This document shows positions 45,082 to 54,231 of a DNA stretch of 64,000 bases, one piece after another (the stretch's first letter is position 1; each line of letters begins with the position of its first letter). The DNA is from Thiohalomonas sp963783235 (GTDB lineage: Bacteria; Pseudomonadota; Gammaproteobacteria; Thiohalomonadales; Thiohalomonadaceae), in the NCBI GenBank assembly GCA_963783235.1, contig CAWAMN010000001.1, positions 2,170,001 to 2,234,000 of the forward strand, given 5' to 3'. The notes beneath the pieces are model-generated. The model saw only the letters and a program-made list of their open reading frames with translations, had not been told where the DNA came from and searched no databases. A program made the translations under genes and the position numbers.

Positions 45082-45100
45082 GGGTGCGCAATGCGCACCC
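45082..45100. terminator. Hairpin between napB and napC
   Basis: GGGTGCGC, AAT, GCGCACCC: an 8-bp perfect stem 12 nt after the napB stop, without a U-run. More likely a processing or attenuation hairpin inside the operon than a full terminator. Its stem sequence is close to the sat terminator stem. Confidence 0.5.
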
Positions 45101-45111
45101 TTCGATTCGGA

Positions 45112-45543
45112 TTACTTTTCTCCTACGAAGGTATTCTCCACCAGGCCTTGGGCATCGTTCTGTGGCGCATGGCACTGGTTGCAGAAATAGCGACGGGAGG
45201 AGACCGTATCCAGCGTTTTACCATCGCGAGAAATGAAGTGACTGTCGCCCACCTTGGGCGCCTTCTCCTTCTCGTAATTCTTTTCACTGTGACACCGCAG
45301 GCAGGTGTTGGTCTTCAGCGTAATCTCATCCTTTTCAATGCTGTGCGGGATCATCGGCGGCTGTAACTTGTAGCTGCGCTGGAACCCACCCTTCCGTTCC
45401 ACTTGTCTTTTTGCCGTGAACTGCTTGGGCGGGTCCGCAATGCCGGTATCCCCCCTCAACGACTGCACTTCCGCACTCGCCGAGAATGGCACTGCCATCA
45501 GACCCACCAGCCCCATCACCATCGTCAATACAACCTTTTTCAT
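45112..45543 (-). CDS. napB: NapB, dihaem cytochrome c subunit of periplasmic nitrate reductase
   Basis: 143 residues from ATG 45543 (MKKVVLTMVMGLVGLMAV, signal peptide ending FSASA). Two haem sites, CLRCH and CNQCH, and the conserved RSYKLQPPMIPHSIEKDEI segment with a distal His. Receives electrons from NapC and reduces NapA. Placed between napH and napC. Confidence 0.94.
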   Translation of the reverse strand: MKKVVLTMVMGLVGLMAVPFSASAEVQSLRGDTGIADPPKQFTAKRQVERKGGFQRSYKLQPPMIPHSIEKDEITLKTNTCLRCHSEKNYEKEKAPKVGDSHFISRDGKTLDTVSSRRYFCNQCHAPQNDAQGLVENTFVGEK

Positions 45544-45596
45544 GAGAACCTCCACCTCGGACAGATAGTTGTCTTGCTCAGAACCCGAGCACCCCG

Positions 45597-46499
45597 CTAG
45601 GCATGCTTCGCCAAACCTTTCGCCTGTTTCACCTTGACCACACGCTGAAAACGCGTGCCGAAGTTAAAGACATCTTTCGAACAGATATCGATGCAACGTC
45701 CGCAGTTCGTGCACTCTCCAGCGAGGACAGCCGGACCGACGCCTTGCTCTGCTCCCTTGAGTGCCGGTTGAATCACCTGAGGCTCCGGACAGACGGCAAA
45801 GCACTCCATGCAGTCGTTACACGCCTCGCGCCGGTCTGCCCGCACCCGTAAGAGGCTGAGTTTGCCGATCAGCCCGTAGGCGGCTCCCATCGGGCAAAGG
45901 TGACTGCACCAGCCGCGCTTGGCCACAAACAGGTCAAACAGAAATACCCCGATCACCACGGCCCATGTCAGACCGAAACCGAAGATGATGCTGCGGTGGA
46001 TCATCGAAACCGGGTTGACCAGCTCGTACGCCATGCTTCCTGTCAGTACCGCCAGCAGCATCACCATCGCCAACATCCAATAGCGGACATGACGAGAGAA
46101 GCGTGTGGCCGGTTTGATGCCCAGTTTCTCCCTCACCCAGTTGGCCGCGTCGGTGACCATGTTCACCGGGCACACCCAGGAACAGTAGGCCCGCCCCCCC
46201 ACTAACAGGTAGAAACCCGCGACAACAACCACGCCGGTTGTTGCAGCTGTGACCGGCGTCATGAAGCCTGCGAACAGCATTTGCAGGAATACCATCGGGT
46301 CGGTCATCGGTACGGTATCCAGCAGCCGACTGGATGACAGATTCCCCTTGAGGATCCAGATTCCGGCCCAAGGCCCCAGCAGAAAAAGCACCAGGATGCC
46401 GATCTGGCTCAAGCGCCGCAGGAGCAGCCATTTATGGGCCTGTAACCAACCCTTGGCTGTCACAGCATCGGCACCCAGTCGCTCGTATTTTTTCATCAC
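45597..46499 (-). CDS. napH: NapH, membrane iron-sulfur quinol dehydrogenase subunit
   Basis: 300 residues, about four transmembrane helices, CxxxCP motifs (YCSWVCPVN, WCSHLCPMG), and two 4Fe-4S sites near the C-terminus (CNDCMECFAVCPEPQ, CTNCGRCIDICSKDVF). Forms the NapGH route from quinol to NapA. Its start overlaps the napG stop by 4 bases. Confidence 0.94.
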   Translation of the reverse strand: MMKKYERLGADAVTAKGWLQAHKWLLLRRLSQIGILVLFLLGPWAGIWILKGNLSSSRLLDTVPMTDPMVFLQMLFAGFMTPVTAATTGVVVVAGFYLLVGGRAYCSWVCPVNMVTDAANWVREKLGIKPATRFSRHVRYWMLAMVMLLAVLTGSMAYELVNPVSMIHRSIIFGFGLTWAVVIGVFLFDLFVAKRGWCSHLCPMGAAYGLIGKLSLLRVRADRREACNDCMECFAVCPEPQVIQPALKGAEQGVGPAVLAGECTNCGRCIDICSKDVFNFGTRFQRVVKVKQAKGLAKHA

Positions 46500-47368
46500 T
46501 TATCCCCGTCCAGTCCGCGGTTAAGCGTTTCCAGGGGATCGGCCGCGAACGGTGACGGCTCATCCTTCATCAGTCCTTCGCCGGCATGCTCATAGTGCAT
46601 GCCTTCCGGAAGGTTGTAGCGGTGCTCCGCATCGGGTGTAACCAGCGCCTCGCCCGCTTTGCTCTTCTCCTCCCAGCCGAGGCGGTAATGGCTTCCCAAT
46701 TCACCCTTCGCCAACTCCACCGGAAAGACCTTGATGGCGGCCTTCTCCAGGATGCAGGCCTGTTCACACAGCCCGCAGCCCGTACAGGCATCCGAGTGCA
46801 CGACCGGAATGAACAGGGCGTGTTTACCGGAACGCAGGTTGTGCCGCCTGTCGATAGTGAGTGCCTCGCCGCGCACGGGACAGACGTTGAAGCAGACTTC
46901 GCAACGCAATCCCAAAAAGGCGATGCAGGTCTCCTGGTCCACCACCACGGCCAGGCCCATCCGGGCGTTATTGATATTCTCCAAGCCGTGATCCAGCGCC
47001 CCCGTCGGACACACCGGTACACAGGGAATGTCCTCGCACATGACACAGGCCTTCTCCCGCGCCACGAAATAAGGAGTGCCTACCGGCACGCTCTCGCCCA
47101 ATTGCCCAAGCCGCAGGACATCGTAGGGACAATCCCGCACGCACAGTCCACAGCGGGTGCAGGCAGAGAGAAAGTCCTCCTCCGGCAGTGCGCCGGGCGG
47201 GCGGATTGCCGTTGCGGGAAGGGAGTTGGCACGCGAATACATGCCGACACCCAGGCCGAAGAGGCCCACGCCACAGGCCGTCCTGGCCACATCGGCCATA
47301 AAACGCCGGCGGCTTACGGCCTTTCGGCTTTTTTCCGGGCGGTCCTCGCTGCCTGTGGCATCGCTCAT
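46496..47368 (-). CDS. napG: NapG, periplasmic four-cluster ferredoxin
   Basis: 290 residues from ATG 47368, which follows GCAGG; a GTG four codons upstream has no ribosome site. Twin-arginine signal SRRRFMADVARTACGVGLFG. Four 4Fe-4S groups: CTRCGLCVRDCPYD, CVMCEDIPCVPVCPTGA, CEVCFNVCPVRGE, CTGCGLCEQACILEKAA. Works with NapH. Followed by napH with a 4-base overlap. Confidence 0.94.
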   Translation of the reverse strand: MSDATGSEDRPEKSRKAVSRRRFMADVARTACGVGLFGLGVGMYSRANSLPATAIRPPGALPEEDFLSACTRCGLCVRDCPYDVLRLGQLGESVPVGTPYFVAREKACVMCEDIPCVPVCPTGALDHGLENINNARMGLAVVVDQETCIAFLGLRCEVCFNVCPVRGEALTIDRRHNLRSGKHALFIPVVHSDACTGCGLCEQACILEKAAIKVFPVELAKGELGSHYRLGWEEKSKAGEALVTPDAEHRYNLPEGMHYEHAGEGLMKDEPSPFAADPLETLNRGLDGDK

Positions 47369-47476
47369 GGCATCAATCACCTGCAGGGACTACATATTTC
47401 TCGTAAAAGGGTGCCGGCGAACCGATCCGTTCAGTGACAGCCCGATAGTGACCGGCCGCCGGCAATCCCACCTCTC

Positions 47477-50023
47477 TTAGGCCCTCACCAACTTGACCGC
47501 GCACTTCTTGTAGTCGGTCTCCTTGGAGAGCGGATCGGTCGCATCAAGCGTCACCTTGTTGATCAGACGACTGGCGTCGAACCAGGGGACAAAGACCAGA
47601 CCCTCCGGCGGCCGGTTGCGACCGCGAGTCTCGACACGGGTGACGATCTCGCCGCGACGGGAGATCACTTTCACCTTGCTGCCGTTACGCAACCGGCGCT
47701 TCCTGGCATCCTTGGGATGCATGAAGACCACGGCGTCCGGTACCGCCCGGTAGAGTTCCGGCACACGTCGGGTCATGGAACCGGAATGCCAGTGCTCCAG
47801 CACACGGCCGGTGCAGAGCCACATGTCGTATTCCTTGTCCGGGCTCTCGGCCGCCGGCTCATACGGCGCGGTGATGATGTTGGCCTTGCCGTCGGGCTTG
47901 CCGTAGAACTGAATACCGCTGCCTTTCGCCACGTGCGCGTCATAGCCCTCACGGAAGCGCCACAGGGTCTCCTTGCCGTTGATGACCGGCCAGCGTATGC
48001 CGCGCGCCTTGTGGTAGGCCTCGAACGGGGCCATCTCGTGACCCTTTTTGATGATGTCCGGCGCGGAGTTGAAGAGACGGTACTCCTCGAACAACCCTTT
48101 CTGGGGGTAGTAACCGAAGTGCTCCATCTCGTCGTTGTCGTATTTGTTGCCGCGGTCGTCGGTCACCTGTTGTTTCGGGAATTTGTTGACCTGACCGTTT
48201 TCGTACAGCACCTCATAGAGGGTCTTGCCCTTGTACTCGGGTGCCTTGTCCAGCAGTTCTGCGGGCCAGACTTCCTCCATTTTGAAGCGTTTGGCGAACT
48301 CCATGAGCTGCCACAGATCCGAGCGGGAATCCCCCGGGGCATTGGTCTGCTGACGCCAGAACTGCGTGCGCCGTTCGGCGTTACCGTACGCCCCCTCCTT
48401 CTCGATCCACATGGCGGTCGGCAGGATCAGGTCGGCGGCCATGGCCGAAACGGTCGGGTAGGGATCGGAGACGGTAACGAAGGCCTCCGGATTGCGCCAG
48501 CCGGGATAGGATTCCTCATTGAGGTTGGCGCCGGCCTGCATGTTGTTGTTGCACATGACCCAGAAGGTGTTGAGCTTGCTGTCCTTGAGCATGCGGTGCA
48601 TGAGCACGGCGTGGTAACCCACCTTGCCATTGAGGGTCCCCTCCGGCAGCTTCCAGACTTTTTCCGAAAATGCGCGGTGCTCGGTTTTTTTGACCACCAG
48701 GTCGGCGGGCAGGCGGTGGCAGAAAGTGCCTACCTCTCGGGCGGTACCGCAGGCGGAGGGTTGGCCGGTCAGCGAGAACGGGCTGTTGCCCGGCTCGGAG
48801 ATCTTGCCCATCAACAGATGGATGTTATAGACCAGACCGTTCATCCAGACACCGCGGGTATGCTGATTCATACCCATGGTCCAGAAGGAAGAGACCTTCT
48901 TGTTGGGATCGGCGTAAGCCTTGGCCAAACGCACCAGTTGATCCTTCGGTACCCCGGAGAGCTTGGAGGCGTGCTCAACGGTGTAGGGCTCGACCGACTT
49001 GGCATACTCCTCGAAGGAGATCTTGCTCAGCTTGCCCTTGGCGGCATTCTTGGCCGCTTTCTCCAGCGGATGATCGGGCCGCAGGCCATAGCCGATATCG
49101 GTCGGGGTCTTGGTGAAGTTGACGTGCTTGTCCAGGAAGGTCTTGTTGTAGGCCTTGTTCTGGATGATGTAGTTGGCGATGTAGTTGGCGATCGCCAGGT
49201 CGGTCTGCGGCGTGAACACCATGCCGTTATCGGCCAGCTCGAAGCAGCGGTGCTCGTAGGTTGAGAGCACGTGGACTTCACAACCCGGCTTGGTCAGACG
49301 GGTATCGGTAAGACGCGACCAGAGGATCGGGTGCATCTCGGCCATGTTGGCGCCCCACAACACGAATACGTCGGCGTGTTCCAGGTCGTCGTAGCAACCC
49401 ATCGGCTCATCGATACCGAAGGCGCGGATAAAGGCACCCACGGCAGAAGCCATACAGTGGCGGGCATTGGGGTCGAGATTGTTGGAGCGGAAACCCGCCT
49501 TCATCAGTTTGGAGGCGGCAAAACCCTCCCACACCGTCCACTGCCCGGAACCAAACATGCCGACACGGGAAGTCATTTGATCGACCGGCTTGCCTGCGTT
49601 CTCCTCCATGCTCTTCTTGAGCGCCGGCTTCCAGTGCGCGGCCATGACATCGAAGGCTTCATCCCAGGAGACCGGTTCGAAGTCGCCGTTCTTGGCGTAC
49701 TTGCCGTTCTTCTTGCGCAGCAAGGGCTGGGTGAGGCGGTCTTTGCCGTAAAGTATCTTGGGCAGGAAATAACCCTTGATGCAGTTCAGGCCCCGGTTGA
49801 CGGGTGCATCCGGGTCGCCCTGTGAGGCGACGACTTTACCGCCCTTGGTGCCGATCAACACCGAACAGCCGGTACCGCAATAACGACACGCCGCCTTGTC
49901 CCAGCGTATACCGTCATTCTCTTGTGCCAACGCGCTCTGGACCCCGGGTATCGTGACACCCGCAGCCGCCGCGGTGCTGGCGATGGCGCTGTTTCTGATG
50001 AACTCTCGCCGTGTCTGCTTCAT
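47477..50023 (-). CDS. napA: NapA, catalytic subunit of periplasmic nitrate reductase
   Basis: 848 residues. Tat signal MKQTRREFIRNSAIASTAAA. 4Fe-4S motif CRYCGTGCSVLIG...LNCIKGYFL and bis-MGD binding domains, with the Mo-ligand Cys in NARHCMASAVGAF. Reduces nitrate to nitrite in the periplasm. It needs molybdopterin (moaA is divergent from the operon) and the NapD chaperone. Overlaps napD by 4 bases. Intact frame over 2.5 kb. Confidence 0.97.
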   Translation of the reverse strand: MKQTRREFIRNSAIASTAAAAGVTIPGVQSALAQENDGIRWDKAACRYCGTGCSVLIGTKGGKVVASQGDPDAPVNRGLNCIKGYFLPKILYGKDRLTQPLLRKKNGKYAKNGDFEPVSWDEAFDVMAAHWKPALKKSMEENAGKPVDQMTSRVGMFGSGQWTVWEGFAASKLMKAGFRSNNLDPNARHCMASAVGAFIRAFGIDEPMGCYDDLEHADVFVLWGANMAEMHPILWSRLTDTRLTKPGCEVHVLSTYEHRCFELADNGMVFTPQTDLAIANYIANYIIQNKAYNKTFLDKHVNFTKTPTDIGYGLRPDHPLEKAAKNAAKGKLSKISFEEYAKSVEPYTVEHASKLSGVPKDQLVRLAKAYADPNKKVSSFWTMGMNQHTRGVWMNGLVYNIHLLMGKISEPGNSPFSLTGQPSACGTAREVGTFCHRLPADLVVKKTEHRAFSEKVWKLPEGTLNGKVGYHAVLMHRMLKDSKLNTFWVMCNNNMQAGANLNEESYPGWRNPEAFVTVSDPYPTVSAMAADLILPTAMWIEKEGAYGNAERRTQFWRQQTNAPGDSRSDLWQLMEFAKRFKMEEVWPAELLDKAPEYKGKTLYEVLYENGQVNKFPKQQVTDDRGNKYDNDEMEHFGYYPQKGLFEEYRLFNSAPDIIKKGHEMAPFEAYHKARGIRWPVINGKETLWRFREGYDAHVAKGSGIQFYGKPDGKANIITAPYEPAAESPDKEYDMWLCTGRVLEHWHSGSMTRRVPELYRAVPDAVVFMHPKDARKRRLRNGSKVKVISRRGEIVTRVETRGRNRPPEGLVFVPWFDASRLINKVTLDATDPLSKETDYKKCAVKLVRA

Positions 50024-50280
50024 TGCGCGAACTCCTCTGCGTCTGCCTCATCGTCTTCGGAATGGTGGTAAATCATCGAAGCGGAAATCACCCCTTCCAG
50101 CTTCTGAAAACCCATCAGTGCATCGGCCATCCGGTCGTCGTTGTCCTGTTCCAGCGTGACGACCATTCGGCCATCCTCGTTGGCCCCGTGAATCTCGACG
50201 CCTTCGAGCGACAGAAGCCGTTCGCTGACCACTTCGATGTTCTCCGGTTTGGCGTGCACCAAAACGCCACAGATATTCAT
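50020..50280 (-). CDS. napD: NapD, Tat proofreading chaperone for NapA
   Basis: 86 residues, ferredoxin-like fold (NICGVLVHAKPENIEVVSER; LEGVISASMIYHHSED). Binds the NapA twin-arginine signal until cofactor insertion is complete. 4-base overlaps on both sides (napF and napA) show tight coupling. Confidence 0.92.
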   Translation of the reverse strand: MNICGVLVHAKPENIEVVSERLLSLEGVEIHGANEDGRMVVTLEQDNDDRMADALMGFQKLEGVISASMIYHHSEDDEADAEEFAQ

Positions 50281-50789
50281 GACGGTCTCTCCTCAGCAGG
50301 TTTGCGTACGGCGACAGCCCCAACCGGGCAAGGTGCGACACAGGCACCGCAACCGTGGCAGGCCGCCGCATCGAACTGAGGCAGCCCCACACCACCGACG
50401 ACCATGCGGAAGCGGATGGCGCTGTAATCGCACTGTTCCCCGCAGGTACGGCAGACAACGCCCTGCCGTGCCAGACAGTTGTCGCCGATGTGCGCTATCA
50501 GGTCCCACGGGGCAGATTCTTCGGACCGGGGAGCAATCACGCCCTCAGGACAGGCATCCGCACAGGCCGTGCAAAAGGTGCATTCGCCCCGGGAGAAATC
50601 GATAACGGGAAAACCGCCGCGCCCCTTGATCAAGACGCCGGTTTCACAGGCAGAACGGCAATCGCCACAGCGGCTGCAACGGGATACAAAAGTCTCCTCG
50701 TCGACGGACCAGGGCGGTCGCGTGGGCCGCCGTTCGCCCCTGAAGTCACCACGCAGAAACTGCGCCCGACTGATCACGTTTTCCCTCAT
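50277..50789 (-). CDS. napF: NapF, cytoplasmic ferredoxin-type protein
   Basis: 170 residues from ATG 50789 with GAGGAGAT in front. Three 4Fe-4S motifs: CSRCGDCRSACETG, CTFCTACADACPEG, CHGCGACVAPCPVG. Thought to help NapA maturation in the cytoplasm. First gene of the nap operon and about 93 nt downstream of the FNR box. Confidence 0.92.
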   Translation of the reverse strand: MRENVISRAQFLRGDFRGERRPTRPPWSVDEETFVSRCSRCGDCRSACETGVLIKGRGGFPVIDFSRGECTFCTACADACPEGVIAPRSEESAPWDLIAHIGDNCLARQGVVCRTCGEQCDYSAIRFRMVVGGVGLPQFDAAACHGCGACVAPCPVGAVAVRKPAEERPS

Positions 50790-50854
50790 CAACGATCTCC
50801 TCAACTCCGCGTCACGACCGCCAATAGCCGTTTAATCGATATGGTTTTTAAAAC

Positions 50855-50895
50855 GTTATGACTACCAGCCTCCACCTCACCTTGATTCAGATCAA
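50855..50895 (-). promoter_or_regulatory. FNR-dependent promoter of the nap operon
   Basis: TTGATTCAGATCAA at 50882-50895 is a perfect FNR box (TTGAT-N4-ATCAA). A -10-like CATAAC lies at 50855-50860 on the minus strand, which puts the box centre about 41 bp before the expected transcription start near 50848, the class II activation position. The regulator could be the FNR-like protein encoded at 16553-17269. The box is also about 300 bp upstream of moaA. Confidence 0.8.
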
Positions 50896-50979
50896 GCGTC
50901 TGGAAATAATCTAAAACCGAGTGCAACAGACGGTTATCACTAAAATTTTCTGCTGTTTCGGGCAGATGGACATGACGCA

Positions 50980-51055
50980 CCCCCTCGGGGATACCTCCTG
51001 CGAGGTAGCGGTATACCTCCTATTTTCCGGGGAGAATAGGACGCCTTCCGGAAAG
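50980..51055 (+). promoter_or_regulatory. Structured leader region before moaA
   Basis: TACCTC-CTGC-GAGGTA forms a perfect hairpin (about 50992-51007), and CCTATTTTCCGGGGAGAATAGG another (about 51017-51038). They lie in what would be the 5' leader of moaA. E. coli moaA carries a molybdenum-cofactor riboswitch, but I cannot match its consensus here, so only the presence of RNA structure is claimed. Confidence 0.3.
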
Positions 51056-51202
51056 TTGAGCGGGAGTCGGTCACAAACAGGCGCTTGACCGAAGTCAATG
51101 AAGAAATGCTGCAAATGGGTAGAGGATGAAACCCTCTGCTGGCCGGGGGCTTTGTTGCTGCGGAAATGGCCGGTACCTATACTTCGAAGGATGAACGAGC
51201 CG

Positions 51203-52174
51203 ATGCAAGATAAATTCGGGCGTAGCATCGAATATGTTCGCCTCTCGGTCACCGACCGGTGCGATCTCCGCTGTTTCTACTGCATGCCCAAGGGCTTTCG
51301 CGATTTTGAAACGCCGGACCACTGGCTAACCTTCGACGAAATCGAAAAGGTGATAGCCGCGTTCGGCGAACTGGGAGTCAAGCGGGTACGGCTGACAGGC
51401 GGTGAACCGCTGGTTCGGAAAGGGTTGCCTGAACTGGCCTCCCGGCTTTCGGCTTTACCGGGAATCGAGGATCTCTCCCTCTCGTCGAACGCGGTTCAGC
51501 TGGCTCGCGCTGCAGAGGCCCTTTACGAAGGCGGGGTGAGTCGACTCAATATCAGTCTCGACACCCTCCGCCCGGAACGCTTCAAGGAGATCACCGGAGG
51601 CCGCCTGGACAAGGCCTTGGCGGGACTGCGCGCCGCCAAGCAGGCGGGCTTCTCTCCCATCAAGATCAACATGGTGGTGATGCGCGGGGTCAATGACGAC
51701 GAGGTGGAGGCGATGACCGACTTCTGCCTTGAGCACGGCTTCACCCTGCGGTTCATTGAAACCATGCCTATGGGCGAAACCGGGCAGGAGGCGAGCGAAA
51801 TGTTTCTCGACCTGCGCGAAATCCGGGAGCGCCTGGAGAAGCGCTTTGAACTACTCCCCGGGGTCATGCCCGGTGGCGGTCCGGCCCGCTATGTACAGGT
51901 AGCCGGTACCGATCTCCGTATCGGCTTCATCACCCCCATCTCGCAGCACTTCTGTGACACCTGCAACCGGGTACGGCTCTCGGTCGATGGCACGCTCTAT
52001 ACGTGCCTGGGGCAAGACCACAGCTATCCGCTACGTGAACACCTGAGGGCAGGCGCCAGTCACGATGAGCTCACAGCGCACATCATGAACGCGATCGCCC
52101 TGAAGCCGGAGCGCCATGAGTTCAATGAAAAGCCGGACCAGGTCGTACGCTTTATGTCGATGACGGGCGGATAG
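51203..52174 (+). CDS. moaA: MoaA, GTP 3',8-cyclase (molybdopterin synthesis)
   Basis: 323 residues from ATG 51203 (MQDKFGRSIEYVRLSVTDRC), preceded by GAAGGA 11 nt upstream; ATG 51191 is in frame but too close to that site. Radical SAM motif CDLRCFYC and C-terminal 4Fe-4S motif CDTCNRVRLSVDGTLYTC, GGEPLVRKG loop. First step of molybdopterin synthesis, which NapA and SoeA both require. The usual C-terminal GG is present (MSMTGG). Divergent from napF. Confidence 0.95.
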   Translation: MQDKFGRSIEYVRLSVTDRCDLRCFYCMPKGFRDFETPDHWLTFDEIEKVIAAFGELGVKRVRLTGGEPLVRKGLPELASRLSALPGIEDLSLSSNAVQLARAAEALYEGGVSRLNISLDTLRPERFKEITGGRLDKALAGLRAAKQAGFSPIKINMVVMRGVNDDEVEAMTDFCLEHGFTLRFIETMPMGETGQEASEMFLDLREIRERLEKRFELLPGVMPGGGPARYVQVAGTDLRIGFITPISQHFCDTCNRVRLSVDGTLYTCLGQDHSYPLREHLRAGASHDELTAHIMNAIALKPERHEFNEKPDQVVRFMSMTGG

Positions 52175-52216
52175 CGACTTCGCCGCATCGCCGTTCGGCA
52201 ACCTGATGCCGCCTCC

Positions 52217-52828
52217 CTACTCGGCCTCTTCGAGTTCCTGCTCTGGCTCCCGGGTCATGTCATTGGTCTTTCGCGCGATATCGCCGTGCTGGCGCACGTA
52301 TTCATACATGACGACTGCGGCGGCGATAGAGACGTTGAGGCTCTCCACGCGTCCGAACTGCGGAATGGTCAGACCCTGGATGGCGGGATAATCCGCCCGC
52401 TCAAAGCTGATCCCCCGCTCCTCGTGTCCCAACACGAAAGCGCTCTTTTCCGGCAACTCGGTCGCGGAAAGCACATTTTCAGCGTCGGGCTCCAGGGCAA
52501 AGAGGGTAAACCCACGTCCCATGAGATCCCGGTAGCAGGATTCAAAATCATCATGGAACCGGGCCGGCACGGTTTTGAACCCACCCTTGGCCGGTGCGGG
52601 ATCAAAAGGCCCGATATCGATGAGATGAACCTCGGCGGCGCCGAAGGCCTCGGCGCTGCGGAAGATCTTCGGTACGTTAAAACCGGCCTTCAGATGATCG
52701 AGCACCAGTGCGAAACCGTGGGGGCCCGGCTCGGCAAGCAGGCGGTTACGACGGCGATTATCTTGATAACGCTTAAGCTGGTGGCGTCTGAGCTCCTGGA
52801 GCTCTTTTTTACAGCGTCGGCTGACCAT
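52217..52828 (-). CDS. TrmH/SpoU-family RNA 2'-O-methyltransferase
   Basis: 203 residues. SPOUT knot motifs: HLKAGFNVPKIFRSAEAFGA (motif 1), FVLGHEERGIS (motif 2) and IPQFGRVESLNVSIAAAVVM (motif 3). Uses SAM to methylate a ribose in tRNA or rRNA. The length and short N-terminus are closest to TrmH-like proteins; the exact RNA site cannot be told. A basic start (RRCKKELQELRRHQLKRYQD) may help RNA binding. Confidence 0.88.
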   Translation of the reverse strand: MVSRRCKKELQELRRHQLKRYQDNRRRNRLLAEPGPHGFALVLDHLKAGFNVPKIFRSAEAFGAAEVHLIDIGPFDPAPAKGGFKTVPARFHDDFESCYRDLMGRGFTLFALEPDAENVLSATELPEKSAFVLGHEERGISFERADYPAIQGLTIPQFGRVESLNVSIAAAVVMYEYVRQHGDIARKTNDMTREPEQELEEAE

Positions 52829-52927
52829 AGCGGCAGCAGATTAGGCGAAGATGGCCCTTCAGGCAATCGCCCCTTATTGAAAAAGGGGCGTTTGCGATCA
52901 TGCGAAAAACCCGAAAAGAGCAACCGC

Positions 52928-53416
52928 ATGGCAAAAAAGGATCACTTGTGCGCGGCCGGAGAACTGATCCGAAGCCGCCGTTGGGCGGCATTGGCGACGA
53001 CCGACAGAGTGGGAGGACCACACGCCTCGATGGTCGCCTATGCGATGGAGGAGGGTTTCGGGGGAATACTGCTTCACCTGTCGCGACTTGCCGGGCACAC
53101 CGGCAACCTGCTCTCGCAGGGGTGCGCCTCACTGGTAATCAGTGAGGCGGATAACGAAACCGGAGACCCGCAGCAACTGGCCCGGATCAGTATTGATGGC
53201 CCAGTCGAAACGCTGCCCCCGGAGGATCCTGATTTCGAAACGGCAAAAGCCATTTACCTTTCCCGGCTCCCCTATGCCGAACCCCTGTTCGAATTTCCGG
53301 ACTTCATCCTGTTTCGCCTGACACCGCAGCGGGCACGCTGGGTCGGTGGGTTCGGAAAGGCCTTCACCCTGGGAGGTGAGGATCTGGAGCTCTCTGCCCG
53401 GCTTTCGGCTCAGTGA
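52928..53416 (+). CDS. HugZ-like pyridoxamine 5'-phosphate oxidase fold protein
   Basis: 162 residues from ATG 52928 (AAAGAG upstream). Split beta-barrel typical of flavin-binding or haem-handling PNPOx proteins: RWAALATTDRVGGPHASMVA, LLHLSRLAGHTGNL, FILFRLTPQRARWVGGFGKA. The segment RLAGHTGNL and the C-terminal VGGFGKA are typical of the HugZ-like haem-utilisation branch; the true ligand is unknown. Its 3' end overlaps the convergent DUF3617 gene by 7 bases. Confidence 0.82.
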   Translation: MAKKDHLCAAGELIRSRRWAALATTDRVGGPHASMVAYAMEEGFGGILLHLSRLAGHTGNLLSQGCASLVISEADNETGDPQQLARISIDGPVETLPPEDPDFETAKAIYLSRLPYAEPLFEFPDFILFRLTPQRARWVGGFGKAFTLGGEDLELSARLSAQ

Positions 53417-53844
53417 CAGGTGCCGATCCGTTCTCCCTGGATGTGGAAGGCCATCGTATAGGGCGGACTGCTAACGCCCAGGGTCTGAACGTACACCTCG
53501 CCGTTACCACGGTTACGAACGTAGCGAATACGCCCTTGCCCGTGCACGAGTTCGGCGTCGGTCGAGCAGTCCAGCTCCCAACGTATGGTGTTCCCGACGC
53601 TCGGCTTCTGCGCCTGCAGGCACTCCTGTCCGGAGCGCCGCACCTGCGGCAACGGGTCGTCATGAGAGATGCAACGGGTGGTGGTATAGGGCTCGAAGGT
53701 CTGAGGCATTCCCATGACATCGTATTGTATGTGGAACTGCCACAGTCCCGGCTCCAGATCGGCTTGCTTTTTCGATGGCTCCGCCGCTGTTGCGAAAGAC
53801 GTGGCGACGGCCAGCCCGGTGATGATCCATTTGGCTAGCGACAT
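53410..53844 (-). CDS. DUF3617 periplasmic protein
   Basis: 144 residues from ATG 53844 (signal peptide MSLAKWIITGLAVATSFATA). Typical DUF3617 features: LEPGLWQFHIQYDVMGMPQT and two disulfide-type cysteine sets (TRCISHDD, QECLQAQ, LDCST, GTCH). Function of the family is unknown. Convergent with the HugZ-like gene. Confidence 0.8.
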   Translation of the reverse strand: MSLAKWIITGLAVATSFATAAEPSKKQADLEPGLWQFHIQYDVMGMPQTFEPYTTTRCISHDDPLPQVRRSGQECLQAQKPSVGNTIRWELDCSTDAELVHGQGRIRYVRNRGNGEVYVQTLGVSSPPYTMAFHIQGERIGTCH

Positions 53845-53946
53845 GGTCTCTCCCCTCTCCTCTTCCCTTCGATTATTCACCTCTTTTGGTGGGTGAATTA
53901 TCTCCTAATCCCGACCTTAGGAAAGTCGCCTAAAAGGGTTACCCCT

Positions 53947-54231
53947 TTATGCAAATCGAGGGCTCAAGCCGAACGACCTCCCGAGCCAGGCCCGCCCGGT
54001 CCGCATCGCCCCGAGATAGCGCTGGCCCAGCGACGATTCGATGGGTGCGCAGGCAAGTTCACGGTCGGGCAGTTCAATCCCGAGCCGGGGGGCGGCAACG
54101 GCCATCTCCCGAGGGAATTCGGTGCCGATTTGATATCCGAGCCCTCGCGAACCGCAGTGAATGCTGACCACCACTTCGTCCTCGAAGAGGCCGAAAACCG
54201 TCGCCGCCCCGGGATCCTTTCGCTCAGATAT
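53947..54231 (-). pseudogene. rtcB: Internal remnant of RNA ligase RtcB
   Basis: About 70 residues match the middle of RtcB: DPGAATVFGLFEDEVVVSIH, CGSRGLGYQIGTEF, IELPDRELACAPIESSLGQR, YLGAM. The first ~200 residues (with the metal-binding DVGCG region) and everything after the fragment are missing. It begins directly at the archease stop, where rtcB would normally start, so an internal deletion removed the N-terminal half. The protein cannot be active. Confidence 0.7.
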
